Source: Liolophura sinensis (taxonomy: Eukaryota > Mollusca > Polyplacophora > Chitonida > Chitonidae). Taken from it: a stretch of 64,000 bases of DNA. The position numbers were made by a program, and so were the translations under genes. The stretch spans positions 23,261,704-23,325,703 of the forward strand of contig NC_088304.1 of NCBI RefSeq assembly GCF_032854445.1, in the 5' to 3' direction. The notes beneath the pieces are model-generated. The model was not told the origin of the DNA, did no database searches, and saw only the letters and a list, made by a program, of their open reading frames with translations. Positions 10,501-22,599 of the stretch are shown piece after piece (within the stretch, counting starts at the first letter, position 1; each line of letters opens with the position of its first letter).

Positions 10501-12060
10501 TTTCCCAGGTATAACGAAAAGCGTTACGAGCCACTTTAGTGGATGAAAAGTGTTCTTCAGTGATCATGAGACTACCTTACCTGTACGCCGCATGTTGTCA
10601 CCAAGGCTAAACGTACAAATGGAGAGAGCATATCTACAATACCCTTGCCCAAGGCTGGATTTGAACCCGCACCTTGTTGTGGTTAGGAGTCGTTCACAGT
10701 ACCACGTAGTCACGTCTTGTTCGCCTGGCTTATTACAGACAGTGCTGTATCCACTCTGTAGCCAGTGGTCAGGTGTTGGCATATTGTCTCGTTTTAACAA
10801 AAGAGCAAGATACGTAGGCCTCATATCAACAAACAGTTTTAAATTCTAGAAAAAAACCCCTTGGCTTGTGTTTGAGCCAATTTCTTATCGTTGTAAACGT
10901 ACTTCATGAGTTTGTAGTAAAAATTTTCATGAAATGGCTGCGGTGAAACTTTGAAAATGGAAGAGAGAATTCCGGTGGAATAAAAACTGTCATTGTTTTC
11001 ACATAAATATATTGTAAGTATGAGTGTAATTGGCAGTCATCACACCTGATTATTAAATGCGTACGACAGGTGTTTTTGACCTATATGTACTTATGGAGGA
11101 CATTGTGAAAAACCTCTTTTTAACCTTAGATCTTCCTTCGCAATGTCTTCTTTAACCGCCCGGGGACCGTCTGTTGTCTCACTGCAAACAAACTGACGCT
11201 TTACCTGCAATGATTTTGACGTTAAACTCCGCTAGCTTGACTGTGTCTTTACATCTAGATATTTCTCAGGTACATATACTTGGTGAGGTGCGTTGAGGTG
11301 CAATGTTTCCTCCCCCAACCCTCACTCCACAACCCCAGGCACTTTTCGGTTTCCTGCGCCAGCAAACCGATCAACGCCAAATACTTTTGTTTCTTTAATT
11401 GTTGATTGATGTAAGTAACTCAGGATTTTTTTTTATTTGAAGCCAGTCATTTTTATGGGTGGAAGGAAACCCGTGTGCTTGAGATAAACCACCAACCTTT
11501 GGCAAGTTACTGACAAACTTTCTGTATCACGTCGGATATAATCGCTATCTACCTCCCGGCTGGACGGAATTTTCCTTTGTCCTAGTGGTAGAATCTTGGA
11601 CTTAAGACAGTTGATTCCAGTCTCAAGCTGGTTGGCCAGGTCACATTTGCCAAGTATGACAACAGAACTTCCACGCCATATTGGTGAAAGGCATGCAAGT
11701 CTTCAAAGAATGTAAATCTGCGCCGTCAGCGTTTACAGTGAAGAACTAAAGCCCGGGGATCAAGCGGTTGTCAGAATACCCATCTAAAGCGTTACCTAAT
11801 TCTGCTTAAGTCATGGTTCTAGAGGCGTGTAATTTGCTACAATTTATGCATTTACAAGAACAATTAGAATAATACGTCAACTGAGGTAACTGAGGTAACA
11901 AGAGGCCGTATTTCACCAGATACGTGTGACCGTTTGCCCACTATTGCACTGTCATCGCTATTTAGGTTTCCTACTCTATGGTACAAGTCTTTCATTATAT
12001 TATACAATTAAAATACAATACACAAAAATATGTCTAAAAAAGTTTTCCCTGAAATTCACA
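10500..12060. other. Intergenic region 3' of the rhodanese gene
   Basis: No coding exon is recognised. The stretch includes a minus-oriented tRNA-like motif near 10655-10730 (B box GGTTCAAATCC) and a SINE4-like fragment at about 11450-11560 ('ctttggcaagttactgacaa'). I found no clear canonical polyadenylation signal for the rhodanese gene close to its stop codon. Confidence 0.5.
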
Positions 12061-15000
12061 TCAAGATGGCTTTTCTCTCCTCAGCCGTTCAGAGAGAAGG
12101 CGTCCCCAGACCGCGCTGAATGGGTGGGCATAAATAGTCGGTTGGTTGTTATAGTCCACCATAGGTCGTCCCTCATTGGCCCACTTGAACAGGCTGCCCT
12201 CTAAGTTATATACCTCTACTGCTGGCTTGTCAACATTCCCTGTGAACAGAAAACACCACAAATTGGCAGATTTTACTCGAATTACACAGCTCCTGCTTAT
12301 CTACTGCTAGCCTGTCACCTCTCCTTGTATACAGAAAACACCACAGAATGGCAGATTTTGTTCTAATTACACCACTCATGCTTCTCTACTGCTAGCCTGT
12401 CACCACTCCTTGTGTACATATAGCACCACACAATGGCAGACTTTGCTCCAATTACACCACACATGCTTCTCTGCTGCTAGCCTGTCACCACTCCTGGTCT
12501 ACAGATAACACCACAGATTGGCAGTTTGCTCTAATTACACCACGCATGCTTCTCTGCTGCTAGCCTGTCACCACTCCTGGTGTACAGAAAACACCACAGA
12601 CTTGCAGATTTTGCTCTAATTACACCACTCATGCTTCTCTACTGCTAGCCTGCCACCAGTCATCGTGTACAGAAAACACCACAGAATGGCAGATTTTGCT
12701 CTAATTACACCACACACGCTTCTCTACTGCTAGCCTGTCACCACTCCTTGTGTACAGATAACACCACAGACTTGCAGATTTTGCTCTAATTACACCGCAC
12801 ACACTTCTCTATTGCTAGCCTGTCACCACTCCTGGTGTACAGAAAACACCACAGAATGGCAGATTTTGCTCTAATTACACCACTCATGCTTCTCTACTGC
12901 TAGCCTGCCACCAGTCATCGTGTACAGATAACACCACAGAATGGCAGATTTTGCTCTAATTACACCACACACGCTTCTCTACTGCTAGCCTGTCACCACT
13001 CCTTGTGTACAGATAACACCACAGAATAGCAGATTTTCTTCTAATTACACCGCACACACTCCTCTACTGCTAGCCTGTCACCACTCCTCGTGTACAGAAA
13101 ACACCACAGATTGACAGATTTTGCTCTAATTACACCGCACACACTTCTCTGCTGCTAGCCTGTCACCAGTCCTTGTGTACAGAAAACACCACAGAATGGC
13201 ACATTTTGCCCTAATTACACCACCCAAGCTTCTCTACTGCTAGCCTGTCACCACTCCTTGTGTACAGAAAACACCACAGAATGGCGCATTTTGCCCTAAT
13301 TACACCACCCAAGCTTCTCTACTGCTAGCCTGTCACCACTCCTTGTGTACAGAAAACACCACAGAATGGCGCATTTTGCCCTAATTACACCACCCAAGCT
13401 TCTCTACTGCTAGCCTGTCACCACTCCTTGTGTACAGAAAACACCACAGAATGGCAAATTTTGCCCTAATTACACCACGCATGCTTCTCTACTGCTAGCC
13501 TGTCACCATTCCTTGTGTACAGAAAACACCACAGAATGGCAGATTTTGCCCTAATTACACCACGCATGCTTCTCTACTGCTAGCCTGTCACCACTCCGTG
13601 TATACAGATAACACCACAGAATGGCAGATTTTGCCCTAATTACACCACCCAAGCTTCTCTACTGCTAGCCTGTCACCACTCCTGGTGTACAGATAACACC
13701 ACAGAATGGCGCATTTTGCTCCAATTACACCACCCAAGCTTCTCTACTGCTAGCCTGTCACCACTCCTGGTGTACAGAAAACACCACACAATGGCAAATT
13801 TTGCCCTAATTACACCACGCATGCTTCTCTACTGCTAGCCTGTCACCATTCCTTGTGTACAGAAAACACCACAGAATGGCAGATTTTGCCCTAATTACAC
13901 CACGCATGCTTCTCTACTGCTAGCCTGTCACCACTCCTTGTGTACAGATAACACCACAGAATGGCAGATTTTGCCCTAATTACACCACCCAAGCTTCTCT
14001 ACTGCTAGCCTGTCACCACTCCTGGTGTACAGATAACACCACAGAATGGCGCATTTTGCTCCAATTACACCACCCAAGCTTCTCTACTGCTAGCCTGTCA
14101 CCACTCCTGGTGTACAGATAACACCACAGAATGGCGCACTTTGCTCCAATTACACCACCCAAGCTTCTCTACTGCTAGCCTGTCACCACTCCTGGTGTAC
14201 AGAAAACACCACAGAATGGCAGATTTTGCTCTAATTACACTGCACACACTTCTCTACTGCTAGCCTGTCACCACTCCTGGTGTACAGAAAACACCACAGA
14301 CTGGCAGATTTTGCCGTAATTACACCGCACACACATCTCTACTGCTAGCCTGTCACCACTGCTGGTGTACAGATAACACCACAGACTGGCAGATTTTGCC
14401 GTAATTACACCGCACACACATCTCTACTGCTAGCCTGTCACCACTGCTGGTGTACAGATAACACCACAGACTGGCAGATTTTGCCGTAATTACACCGCAC
14501 ACACTTCTCTGCTGCTAGCCTGTCACCACTCCTTGTGTACAGATAACACCACAGACTGGCAGATTTTGCCGTAATTACACCGCACACGCTTCTGTGCTGC
14601 TAGCCTGTCACCACTGCTGGTGTACAGATAACACCACAGACTTGCAGATTTTGCTGTAATTACACCGCACACGCTTCTCTGCTGCTAGCCTGTCACCACT
14701 GCTGGTGTACAGATAACACCACAGAATGGCAGATTTTGCTCTAATTACACCGCACACACTTCTCTACTGCTAGCCTGTCACCACTCCTTGTGTACAGATA
14801 ACACCACAGAATGGCGCATTTTGCCCTAATTACACCACCCAAGCTTCTCTACTGCTAGCCTGTCACCACTCCTGGTGTACAGAAAACACCACAGACTGGC
14901 AGATTTTGCTCTAATTACACCGCACACGCTTCTCTACTGCTAGCCTGTCACCAATCCTTGTGTACAGATAACACCACAGAATGGCAGATTTTGCCCTAAT

Positions 15001-18000
15001 TACACCACCCAAGCTTCTCTACTGCTAGCCTGTCACCACTCCTTGTGTACAGAAAACACCACAAAATGGCGCATTTTGCTCCAATTACACCACCCAAGCT
15101 TCTCTACTGCTAGCCTGTCACCACTCCTGGTGTACAGATAACACCACAGAATGGCGCATTTTGCCCTAATTACACCACACATGCTTCTCTGCTGCTAGCC
15201 TGTCACCACTCCTGGTGTACAGAAAACACCACAGAATGGCAGATTTTGCCCTAATTACACCACCCAAGCTTCTCTACTGCTAGCCTGTCACCACTCCTGG
15301 TGTACAGAAAACACCACAGACTGGCAGATTTTGCTCTAATTACACCACACACACTCCTCTACTGCTAGCCTGTCACCACTCCTGGTGTACAGAAAACACC
15401 ACAGACTGGCAGATTTTGCTCTAATTACACCACACACACTCCTCTACTGCTAGCCTGTCACCACTCCTGGTGTACAGATAACACCACAGACTGACAGATT
15501 TTGCCGTAATTACACCGCACACACATCTCTACTGCTAGCCTGTCACCACTCCTGGTGTACAGAAAACACCACAGACTGGCAGATTTTGCCGTAATTACAC
15601 CGCACACACATCTCTACTGCTAGCCTGTCACCACTCCTTGTGTACAGAAAACACCACAGAATGGCAGATTTTGCTCTAATTACACTGCACACACTTCTCT
15701 ATTGCTAGCCTGTCACCACTCCTGGTGTACAAAAAACACCACAGACTGGCAGATTTTGCCGTAATTACACCGCACACACATCTCTACTGCTAGCCTGTCA
15801 CCACTCCTGGTGTACAGAAAACACCACAGACTGGCAGATTTTGCTCTAATTACACCACACACACTCCTCTACTGCTAGCCTGTCACCACTCCTGGTGTAC
15901 AGAAAACACCACAGACTGGCAGATTTTGCTCTAATTACACCACACACACTACTCTACTGCTAGCCTGTCACCACTCCTGGTGTACAGAAAACACCACAGA
16001 CTGACAGATTTTGCCGTAATTACACCGCACACACATCTCTACTGCTAGCCTGTCACCACTGCTGGTGTACAGAAAACACCACAGAATGTCAGTCAGTTTT
16101 TCAGTTACCCCACATATGCTTAGTAATTTGCTTGTAATTCATTTGCTGAGCACAAGGTACATGTATTTAGCAACAAATAAAGCAATAAGCAACATGAAAC
16201 AATATTAATATATACAATATACTACAATGAAATTGTCACCGTATCATAGATGAAAATACAGTATGAATGCGTGTTCAGCTCAGCAGCCAGTCGTGGATGA
16301 GATAATCCTAGATGTTAGAACATGTATAAAAAAAAAAATAATAAAATGAAAAAAAAAAATGGTGAAGAAATTGTCTATTACTTGCAATTTTGTGTGTAAT
16401 TTTGAACCTGATCAAATTGATCTGCAATCTTTTCAACCACCAAAGCAATTTTATCAGAGGAATTTGTGCATAGAACTATTACGAAAATGATGCTAAAAAT
16501 AATTTGTTTTTATCAATACAGATGCAAGCTTAATAAAACTGTGCAAACTATTTCTCTACACCCGATAGTCCTCTCAGAATGTTTCAAAACACTGGTTGCA
16601 GATGCGCCTGAAAAGGTCAAAGAATCAGTGTATGTTTCAGAAGATTTCAGCAACTTGAAGCTCAGCACTCCCCTGTTTGGGTATATGTGGTTATTTATGC
16701 CACTTAAATGCAGACTTCTATACGTATGTATTTATGTATGCTTGGGGTTTAACGTTGTACTTAACAATTTTTCAGTCATATGACGACATGGAGTCATTAT
16801 TTGCCTGTACCATATATTGTGTCTGCCACCAATGATACCAGACAGGACACCCCACCCAGTGACATTATACAGACACTAATCTGTCATGTTTCCTAGCTCT
16901 AACCTCTCACTGCAGAGCGCCACGCCAGGCAGCAGCAGCAGCAAGTACCATTTTCAAAGTCTTTGGTATGACCCGACCAGGCTTTGATCCCGGGCTCTTT
17001 CGACTCTGATGTTGGCACTCTAATGATCAGGCAGACTTCTGTAATGGAGTCTCATGATTTATTGAGTGAGGTTCACACGAAACAATGGTTTACCTGAGTT
17101 AGTGGCCAGGTAGTCTTGTAGTCTCTCCACCATCCTGGATGACCTGTAGCCCAGTGAGCAATAACATACTACGGTTATCCTTCGAGCATTGTCCGAATCT
17201 GACAAAAGAATCAGAGATCACCCTTGAAAAGACTAGACTCAACTGCCAACTTCTTGATTCATTCATTTATTTTATGCTATACTGGTATTCAATAATATTT
17301 CTCTTGCACAGCGGCAACCAGCATTATGATAGGAGGAAACCGAACAGAGCCCAGGGGAAACCCTCCAACCATCAGCAGGTTGCTGACAGACCTTACCAAG
17401 TACAAACAATAAAGGAAGCAAGCATGAGCTGGACTTGAACTCACAACAACTGCACTGGTGACAGTGTTCCCGCATAGAAGCAGTTCCAGTACAGTGTCAA
17501 GTTACATACTCAAAAAATTCAAATTCATATCTAACCATCCTGCATTTGATTGGTCAGATTCCAGTGACAATGATGGCTTAGACAATAAAATGAAATCTCT
17601 GATTTTTTTTCTTTTATCGCTGATTTTGTCTCTTTGTGCAGCATAAAAACTGAAGTGTTTATGAATTTCATGCCCACAAATTAAGAGATACACTAACTAT
17701 ACAGGTTTACAGGTAAGAGCAATCAAAAAGATGTGAATAATGGTCACCAAAATGGCCACCAAAACAGGACAAGAAAAGCTATAACCAGTCATGTAAGTCA
17801 CATGTCCTTCACATCCTGGTCAACTCTCTCTCTACCTCAACTTATCTGTGTCACGGTGTGACCAGGTGTGTGACAGAATGGACATGTCCTTCAGATCCGG
17901 GGTCAACTCTCTCTACCTCAGCTTACCTGTGTCACAACGTGACTCAGCTTACCTGTCTCACATGGTGACAGGTGTGTGATAGACTGGACATGACCTTCAC

Positions 18001-20021
18001 ATCCTGGTCAACTCTCTCTCTACCTCAGCTTACCTGTGTCACAACGTGACTCAGCTTACCTGTGTCACATGGTGACACGTGTGTGACAGACTGGACATGT
18101 CCTTCACATCTGGGTCAACTCTCTCTACCTCAGATTACGTATGTCACAGTGTGGCCAGGTGTGTGACAGACTGGACATGTCCTTCACATCCTGGTCAACT
18201 CTCTCTGTACCTCAACTTACCTGTGTCACGGTGTGGCCAGGTGTGTGACAGACAGGACATGTCCTTCATATCCGGGGTCAACTCTCTCTACCTCAGCTTA
18301 CCTGTGTCACGACGTGACTCAGTTTACCTGTGTCACATGGTGACAGGTGTGTGATAGACTGGACATGACCTTCACATCCTGGTCAACTCTCTGTACTTCA
18401 GCTTACCTGTGTCACATGATGACCAGGTGTGTGACAGACAGGACATGTCCTTCATATCCAGGTCAACTCTCTCTATCTCAGCTTACCTGTGTCAAGAAGT
18501 GACTCAGCTTACCTGTGTCACATGGTGACAAGTGTGTGATAGACTGGACATGACCTTCACATCCTGGTCAACTCTCTCTACCTCAGCCTACCTGTGTCAC
18601 ATGATGACCAGGTGTGTGACAGACAGGACATGTCCTTCATATCCGGGTCAACTCTCTCTACCTCAGCCTACCTGTGTCACATGATGACCAGGCATGTGAC
18701 AGACAGGACATGCCCTTCATATCCAGGTCAACTCTCTCTACCTCAGCTTACCTGTGTCACGACGTGACTCAGCTTACCTGTGTCACGACGTGACTCAGCT
18801 TACCTGTGTCACATGGTGACAGGTGTGTGATAGACAGGACATGTCATTCATATCCAGGTCAACTCTCTCTATCTCAGCTTACCTGTGTCACATGGTGACA
18901 GGTGTGTGATAGACTGGACATGACCTTCACATCCTGGTCAACTCTCTCTCTACCTCAGCCTACCTGTGTCACATGATGACCAGGTGTGTGACAGACAGGA
19001 CATGTCCTTCATATCCGGGTCAACTCTCTCTACCTCAGCTTATCTGTGTCACGACGTGACTGCTTACCTGTGTCACATGGTGACAGGTGTGTGATAGACT
19101 GGACATGTCGTTCACATCCTGGTCAACTCTCTCTACCTCAGCTTACCTGTGTCACGGTGTGACCAGGTGTGTGACACACTGGAGATGTCCTTAACATCTG
19201 GGTCAATTCTCACAGCTTCAGGTAAATGGCTGACCTCATACTCTTCCACTGGCCGTGTGTCCTGTTTGAATACCAAACCATTAAGATTTCTAAAACAGCT
19301 GTTTAAAAGTTAGGTCATATACAAACTGAAATTACAAACTGGGCACGGAAATAAGATATTAAGATGGATTAAGAATGACTGGTGTTTTACGCCCTACTCA
19401 AACATATTTCACTCATGCCACTGCGACCAGCATTTTGGAGAGGAAGCCAGGATGAGCCGGACTTGAACTCACAACCGCAGTGGTGAAAAGCTCTGGAGTC
19501 ATTGTGCTGCGCAGGTACGCGAACCACCTCAATTATCGAAGCCTCAGTTACAAATATGTATGTCCATTAATTGTGCATACATTATGCTATGATGACTTTA
19601 CTGACTGTAGTTTTTAATTTCTGACAAAACTGTAAAAACTTGTGTTAAAATATTGCTGTTAATATATTGCTAATAAAATGATTGTTATTCCAATTTACGA
19701 CCATGCGTGTAAATTGTCTTCAGTTCCTAGGAAAGAACCATTTTTTCTGTTTTGTGACCCTTACTTGTTTTGGGGTTACACACACTAAGACGCTCTCACA
19801 ACCACTCCACTTTCTGACCAATACCCTCGTACCAGTAAAACAACCTCTCTCTTCTCTGCTGACGATCTCTCTCCGGCGTTCTCTCCCCTTGGTTCCTTCA
19901 TCCACTGGGCTAACTTGTCGGTGGAGAGCTGACGGACATTTCTAAACCTGTGACGCACAGTTGACAACACCATCTTCATACTCAAACTAGGCTCACTATG
20001 TCCTGGTTGACCTTCAGCCAT
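12061..20021 (-). CDS. Single-domain rhodanese (sulfurtransferase-like), complete, four exons
   Basis: Exons: 20021-19833, 19261-19147, 17198-17094, 12239-12061; phases 0, 1, 1 join without a break to give 195 residues. The domain starts with RFRNVRQLSTDKLAQW (about 25-40). Exon 2 opens with DTRPVEEYEVSHLPEA, the D-x-R and SHL signature. Exon 3 carries the active-site loop CSLGYRSS with catalytic Cys115. Exon 4 has VYNLEGSLFKWANEGRP and then HPFSAVWGRLL, a C-terminal signature of a rhodanese group also common in bacteria. Rhodaneses carry sulfur as a persulfide on this cysteine; the donor and acceptor here are unknown. No targeting peptide is obvious. Introns 2 and 3 are filled with minisatellites copied from the gene's own splice junctions (separate entries). 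An in-frame ATG at 20063 is possible, but 20021 gives the cleaner start. Confidence 0.88.
12214..16090. repeat. 85-bp minisatellite derived from the exon-4 acceptor of the rhodanese gene
   Basis: About 45 copies with an exact 85-bp period, for example 'tgtacag' at 12666, 12751 and 12836. Each unit carries GCTAGC in most copies. The unit nearest the gene is not just next to exon 4: it contains the real splice acceptor and the first ~26 bases of exon 4. Read on the gene strand, both show GTGGTGTTTTCTGT, then CACA, then a stretch matching at 22 of 27 bases up to CAGCAGTAGAG or its TAGCAGTAGAG variant. A higher-order period of 340 bp (four units) is visible: the variant 'tgtcaccattcc' occurs at 13501 and 13841. 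The array fills most of intron 3. Confidence 0.93.
16735..17035 (-). mobile_element. SINE3 copy
   Basis: Minus orientation. The 3' domain 'gcttggggtttaacgttgta' is at 16741 and the tRNA-like head near 16970-17030 ('gctttgatcccgggctcttt', B-box-like on minus). It lies in rhodanese intron 3, about 60 bp past exon 3's donor. Confidence 0.75.
17265..17470 (-). mobile_element. SINE2 copy
   Basis: Minus orientation in rhodanese intron 2, from 'ggtattcaataatatttctc' to the head region near 17465. It is diverged and about 200 bp long. Confidence 0.75.
17800..19205. repeat. Minisatellite derived from the exon-2 donor of the rhodanese gene
   Basis: Fifteen units of about 80-105 bp ('gtcaactctct' at 17819, 17902, 18007, 18115 and so on), followed at 19147-19205 by the real exon-2 end. 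On the gene strand the exon reads IDPDVKDISSVSHTWSHRDT followed by the donor ACACAG/GTAAGC. The repeats read, for example, VDPDMKDMSCLSHTWSSCDT followed by ACACAG/GTAGGC or /GTAAGC. Longer units add a second copy of a short palindromic piece such as GTCACGACGTGAC or TGTCACATGGTGACA. The array fills most of intron 2, downstream of the true donor. Confidence 0.92.
19377..19530 (-). mobile_element. SINE2 copy with internal deletion
   Basis: Minus orientation in rhodanese intron 1: 'gtgttttacgccctactcaa' joins directly to 'gaggaagccaggatgagccg', skipping the middle. The tRNA-like head follows. Confidence 0.75.
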
Positions 20022-20639
20022 GGTCCATTTGGTCGTAGAATTTATTAGCTGGTGTAAACACAAATGGAAGTTTTCGTGTTTGTACCGGAACGTGAAAATT
20101 TATCACCTGTCCAGGACACCAGAAGAAATGTACATAAAACCTCCATAAGTGTCGATTTTTATTAAACAAATGCTAGATAATGAGGAAATCGATGACGAGG
20201 TACCTGTGTCGTATCGGTACATCGGTCGAATGAAAAAAAGAATCGAACTGATCAAATAACCCTTCCTGGCTTCCCCCTTACGCCCACGCCAGTGCTAACT
20301 TGTTGTGGCGAGCATTGTCTTTGTAGTGTCGCGAGCAAGGGGGAATAATTCATGTAATATAGCCTTTTCAGAGAAGTCTTCTGAAAGTCATTATTATTCA
20401 GCGCGGGAACACACTGGAAAAACATATATAATCGTATATCACGTCCGTCATGTTGGGGCCCATTCCTGGCTAAACAAAATTTTGCCGAATCCAACGTCTG
20501 AGCAGTCTATGACTAGATTTTAGGGCCTTGATACCATTTAAAAAGCCCTAGGAGCCTAGTTGTGGAAAATATCCACTCATAATACGCGGTAACTCTTTCC
20601 TGCAAATATGGTCGATTGTTTCAATCACATTTAACGCCA

Positions 20640-21060
20640 TACTCGTGTTCTGCACTTACACCTGTACAATGGCTGTCAGTTTCGTGCATTTAGGAAACCA
20701 GGAGTAAAACACCCACCATTGACAAGCTACTGACAAACCTTCCAACATGTGAGATAGGCCTACAGGTATCCATACTTTAACAAGCGTTACACTGCTCAAA
20801 CGGCCATCCAGTCATCTTCAACCTCTTCTTATTATCAACGCCCCACATACAGTGAGTGCGGAAGTACCAACAACCCTGGGGAAAACCACCGCCCTTTGGC
20901 AAGTTACTGACAGACTTTCCCACATCTGACTTAAGCCTACAGATATGCATACTACAACAAATATTAAGCTGCGTACACAGCCATCTTGGAATTACGCGTG
21001 AATTCCCTGCAGAAGGCTGGGATGAACCCTCGCCTTGTGCGTTCTAGTAATTTATAATAT
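20640..21060 (-). mobile_element. SINE4-like copies (two partial)
   Basis: Two related pieces, about 20640-20790 and 20850-21060, contain 'ttggcaagttactgacagac' or variants, as at 11530, 30350 and 38550. The second ends in a degenerate tRNA-like head ('gggatgaaccctcgcc'). Confidence 0.5.
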
Positions 21061-21837
21061 GATTGAGAGTTTAAAGCCGTAGTCAAGAATACTTCACTTG
21101 TACAACTGCAGCTGGTTGGTCTAACGCCCATACTCAGCCTAGCATTTGGCATACATACAATCCGTAAAAACATGAAAACCAAGTGATGTGAATGATCCAA
21201 GTCGAAACAGAATCGCAATGTGAAAAAGCTTTTTGTCGCATTACCACGATTTCTCAGGCACAAATGGGACAGACCCAAGGCCGACGTATTCAGTGTAGCT
21301 TTGCAGTAAAATCACACCAAAGACATCAGGCAGGACTCCCAACCATGTCATATACGGACACCACACTGGAAAGCCTACAGTGGAATCCCAGCCACCAGGA
21401 TTGACCTTTGCTGTCTATTACTGTAATTCTTCAACCTTTTTTCATGTTTGAAAGGTGTTTATTCAAGCATATTCTGAAGGCATCATTCAGCATTTACTGA
21501 TAAAACTATACTTTTTATGTAGCCCTGACACTGGGCAATCCAACAAATGTAATTTTCTTTTCCAAACAAAAAAAAAACACCCCAAAAATGGGCATAAATT
21601 GCACCGAAAGTTGCTCTTTCATATGCGAGAAGCTTGAAACATTAGGGTAATACATTTACAGCGGTGCCATGCAACCAGTCTGCCCACAAATCATCACCAC
21701 CAAGGAAGAAAGGCAGAATTTACTACACAACTTTGGACTGTACTTTAGCCCAGAAAGAATTCCCACTGAAAGACTAACATAGTAACTGCTCACTTCTTAC
21801 CAGCTTCTCTACAGAGCAAGCCAATAACAAACAATGA

Positions 21838-22092
21838 TTTATTTGTTTATATATTTGTGTTTTACGCTGTACTTATGAATATTTCTCTTATGCGACAGCA
21901 GCCAGCATTATGGTGGGAGACCCACACCCATCTGTAGGTTGCTGGCAGACCTTCCCACATACGGCCGGAAAGGAAGCCAACATGAGCTGAACTTGAACTC
22001 ACAGCAACCACACTAGTGAGAAGTTGTTTCACTGAGCCATTGAGCCATGCTCGCATGCTAACCCTTTTGGCCTCGGAGGCCCCCAACAAATC
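21838..22092 (-). mobile_element. SINE2 copy
   Basis: Minus orientation, from an ATTT-rich tail and 'ttacgctgtacttatgaata' to the head 'ctgagccattgagccatgct'. It lies downstream of the piwi gene. Confidence 0.8.
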
Positions 22093-22401
22093 ATGACATT
22101 AAAAACCAAAGAAAAAAGTCAAAATGAAATCATTTTTCATTTTTTTTTTTTTGAAGTTTCATAATATGAATATGAACAGTTTGCATGAATGACATGACTC
22201 CCAGTTGAGCAACGCCCCTTAACTTGCCATAAAGGATTTTCAACTGGTTCGATCTTTAACACAGCACCAAAACTATGATCAAATCTGGATCAATATGATG
22301 AAATGAAGATCATGAGATGTGTGAAACTTCCAAGAAAACTATCTTGGGAGACAAGTTAGCCTTGTTAACCTTAGCTAGGTTTGAGCAACTTAGAGGTCAG
22401 A

Positions 22402-22599
22402 TTATTTCATACAATATTTGCATCTCGCAAAGTTGGCTTCCATCAATGTTAAGTCGCATAAAAAAAAGAAATAAAAGACGCATTTAGCATCAAATACATC
22501 AAGGTAATAAAATGTTTTAACTAATGTAGGACATGACTGTCCAACCAGGAATGCCAGCTTGTGTGCATACTGACATGGGGCAGGAACACAGACGGTGCC
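22402..22599 (-). pseudogene. Second copy of the piwi terminal exon (decayed or alternative)
   Basis: It lies about 640 bp downstream of the true last exon. An acceptor TTTTCAG at 22600-22606 is followed in frame by [20 protein letters not shown] and then QS, which differs from the true exon at two of 22 positions and keeps the catalytic histidine. After this it diverges: the true ending [17 protein letters not shown] is replaced by SCPTLVKTFYYLD and about 30 more residues up to a stop at 22402. Intron sequence just upstream ('acacacaagacaaag' on plus) is also shared. Surrounding sequence is duplicated again (about 22437-22540 versus 22725-22835). It may be a relic or a usable alternative last exon. 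Confidence 0.7.

Noticed and set aside
12214-16090. Regular direct repeats suggesting a CRISPR-like array
   Set aside because: The unit is contiguous with no unique spacers, the genome is eukaryotic, and the unit is explained by the exon-4 junction.
16466-16783. 105-codon plus-strand frame in rhodanese intron 3
   Set aside because: Composition is AT-driven, its end runs into SINE3 and no domain is recognised.
18079-18354. 91-codon plus-strand frame in the second minisatellite
   Set aside because: It is the antisense of exon-2-derived repeats and has no family resemblance of its own.
20252-20494. 80-codon minus frame upstream of the rhodanese gene
   Set aside because: No family resemblance and no consistent splice site into rhodanese exon 1.
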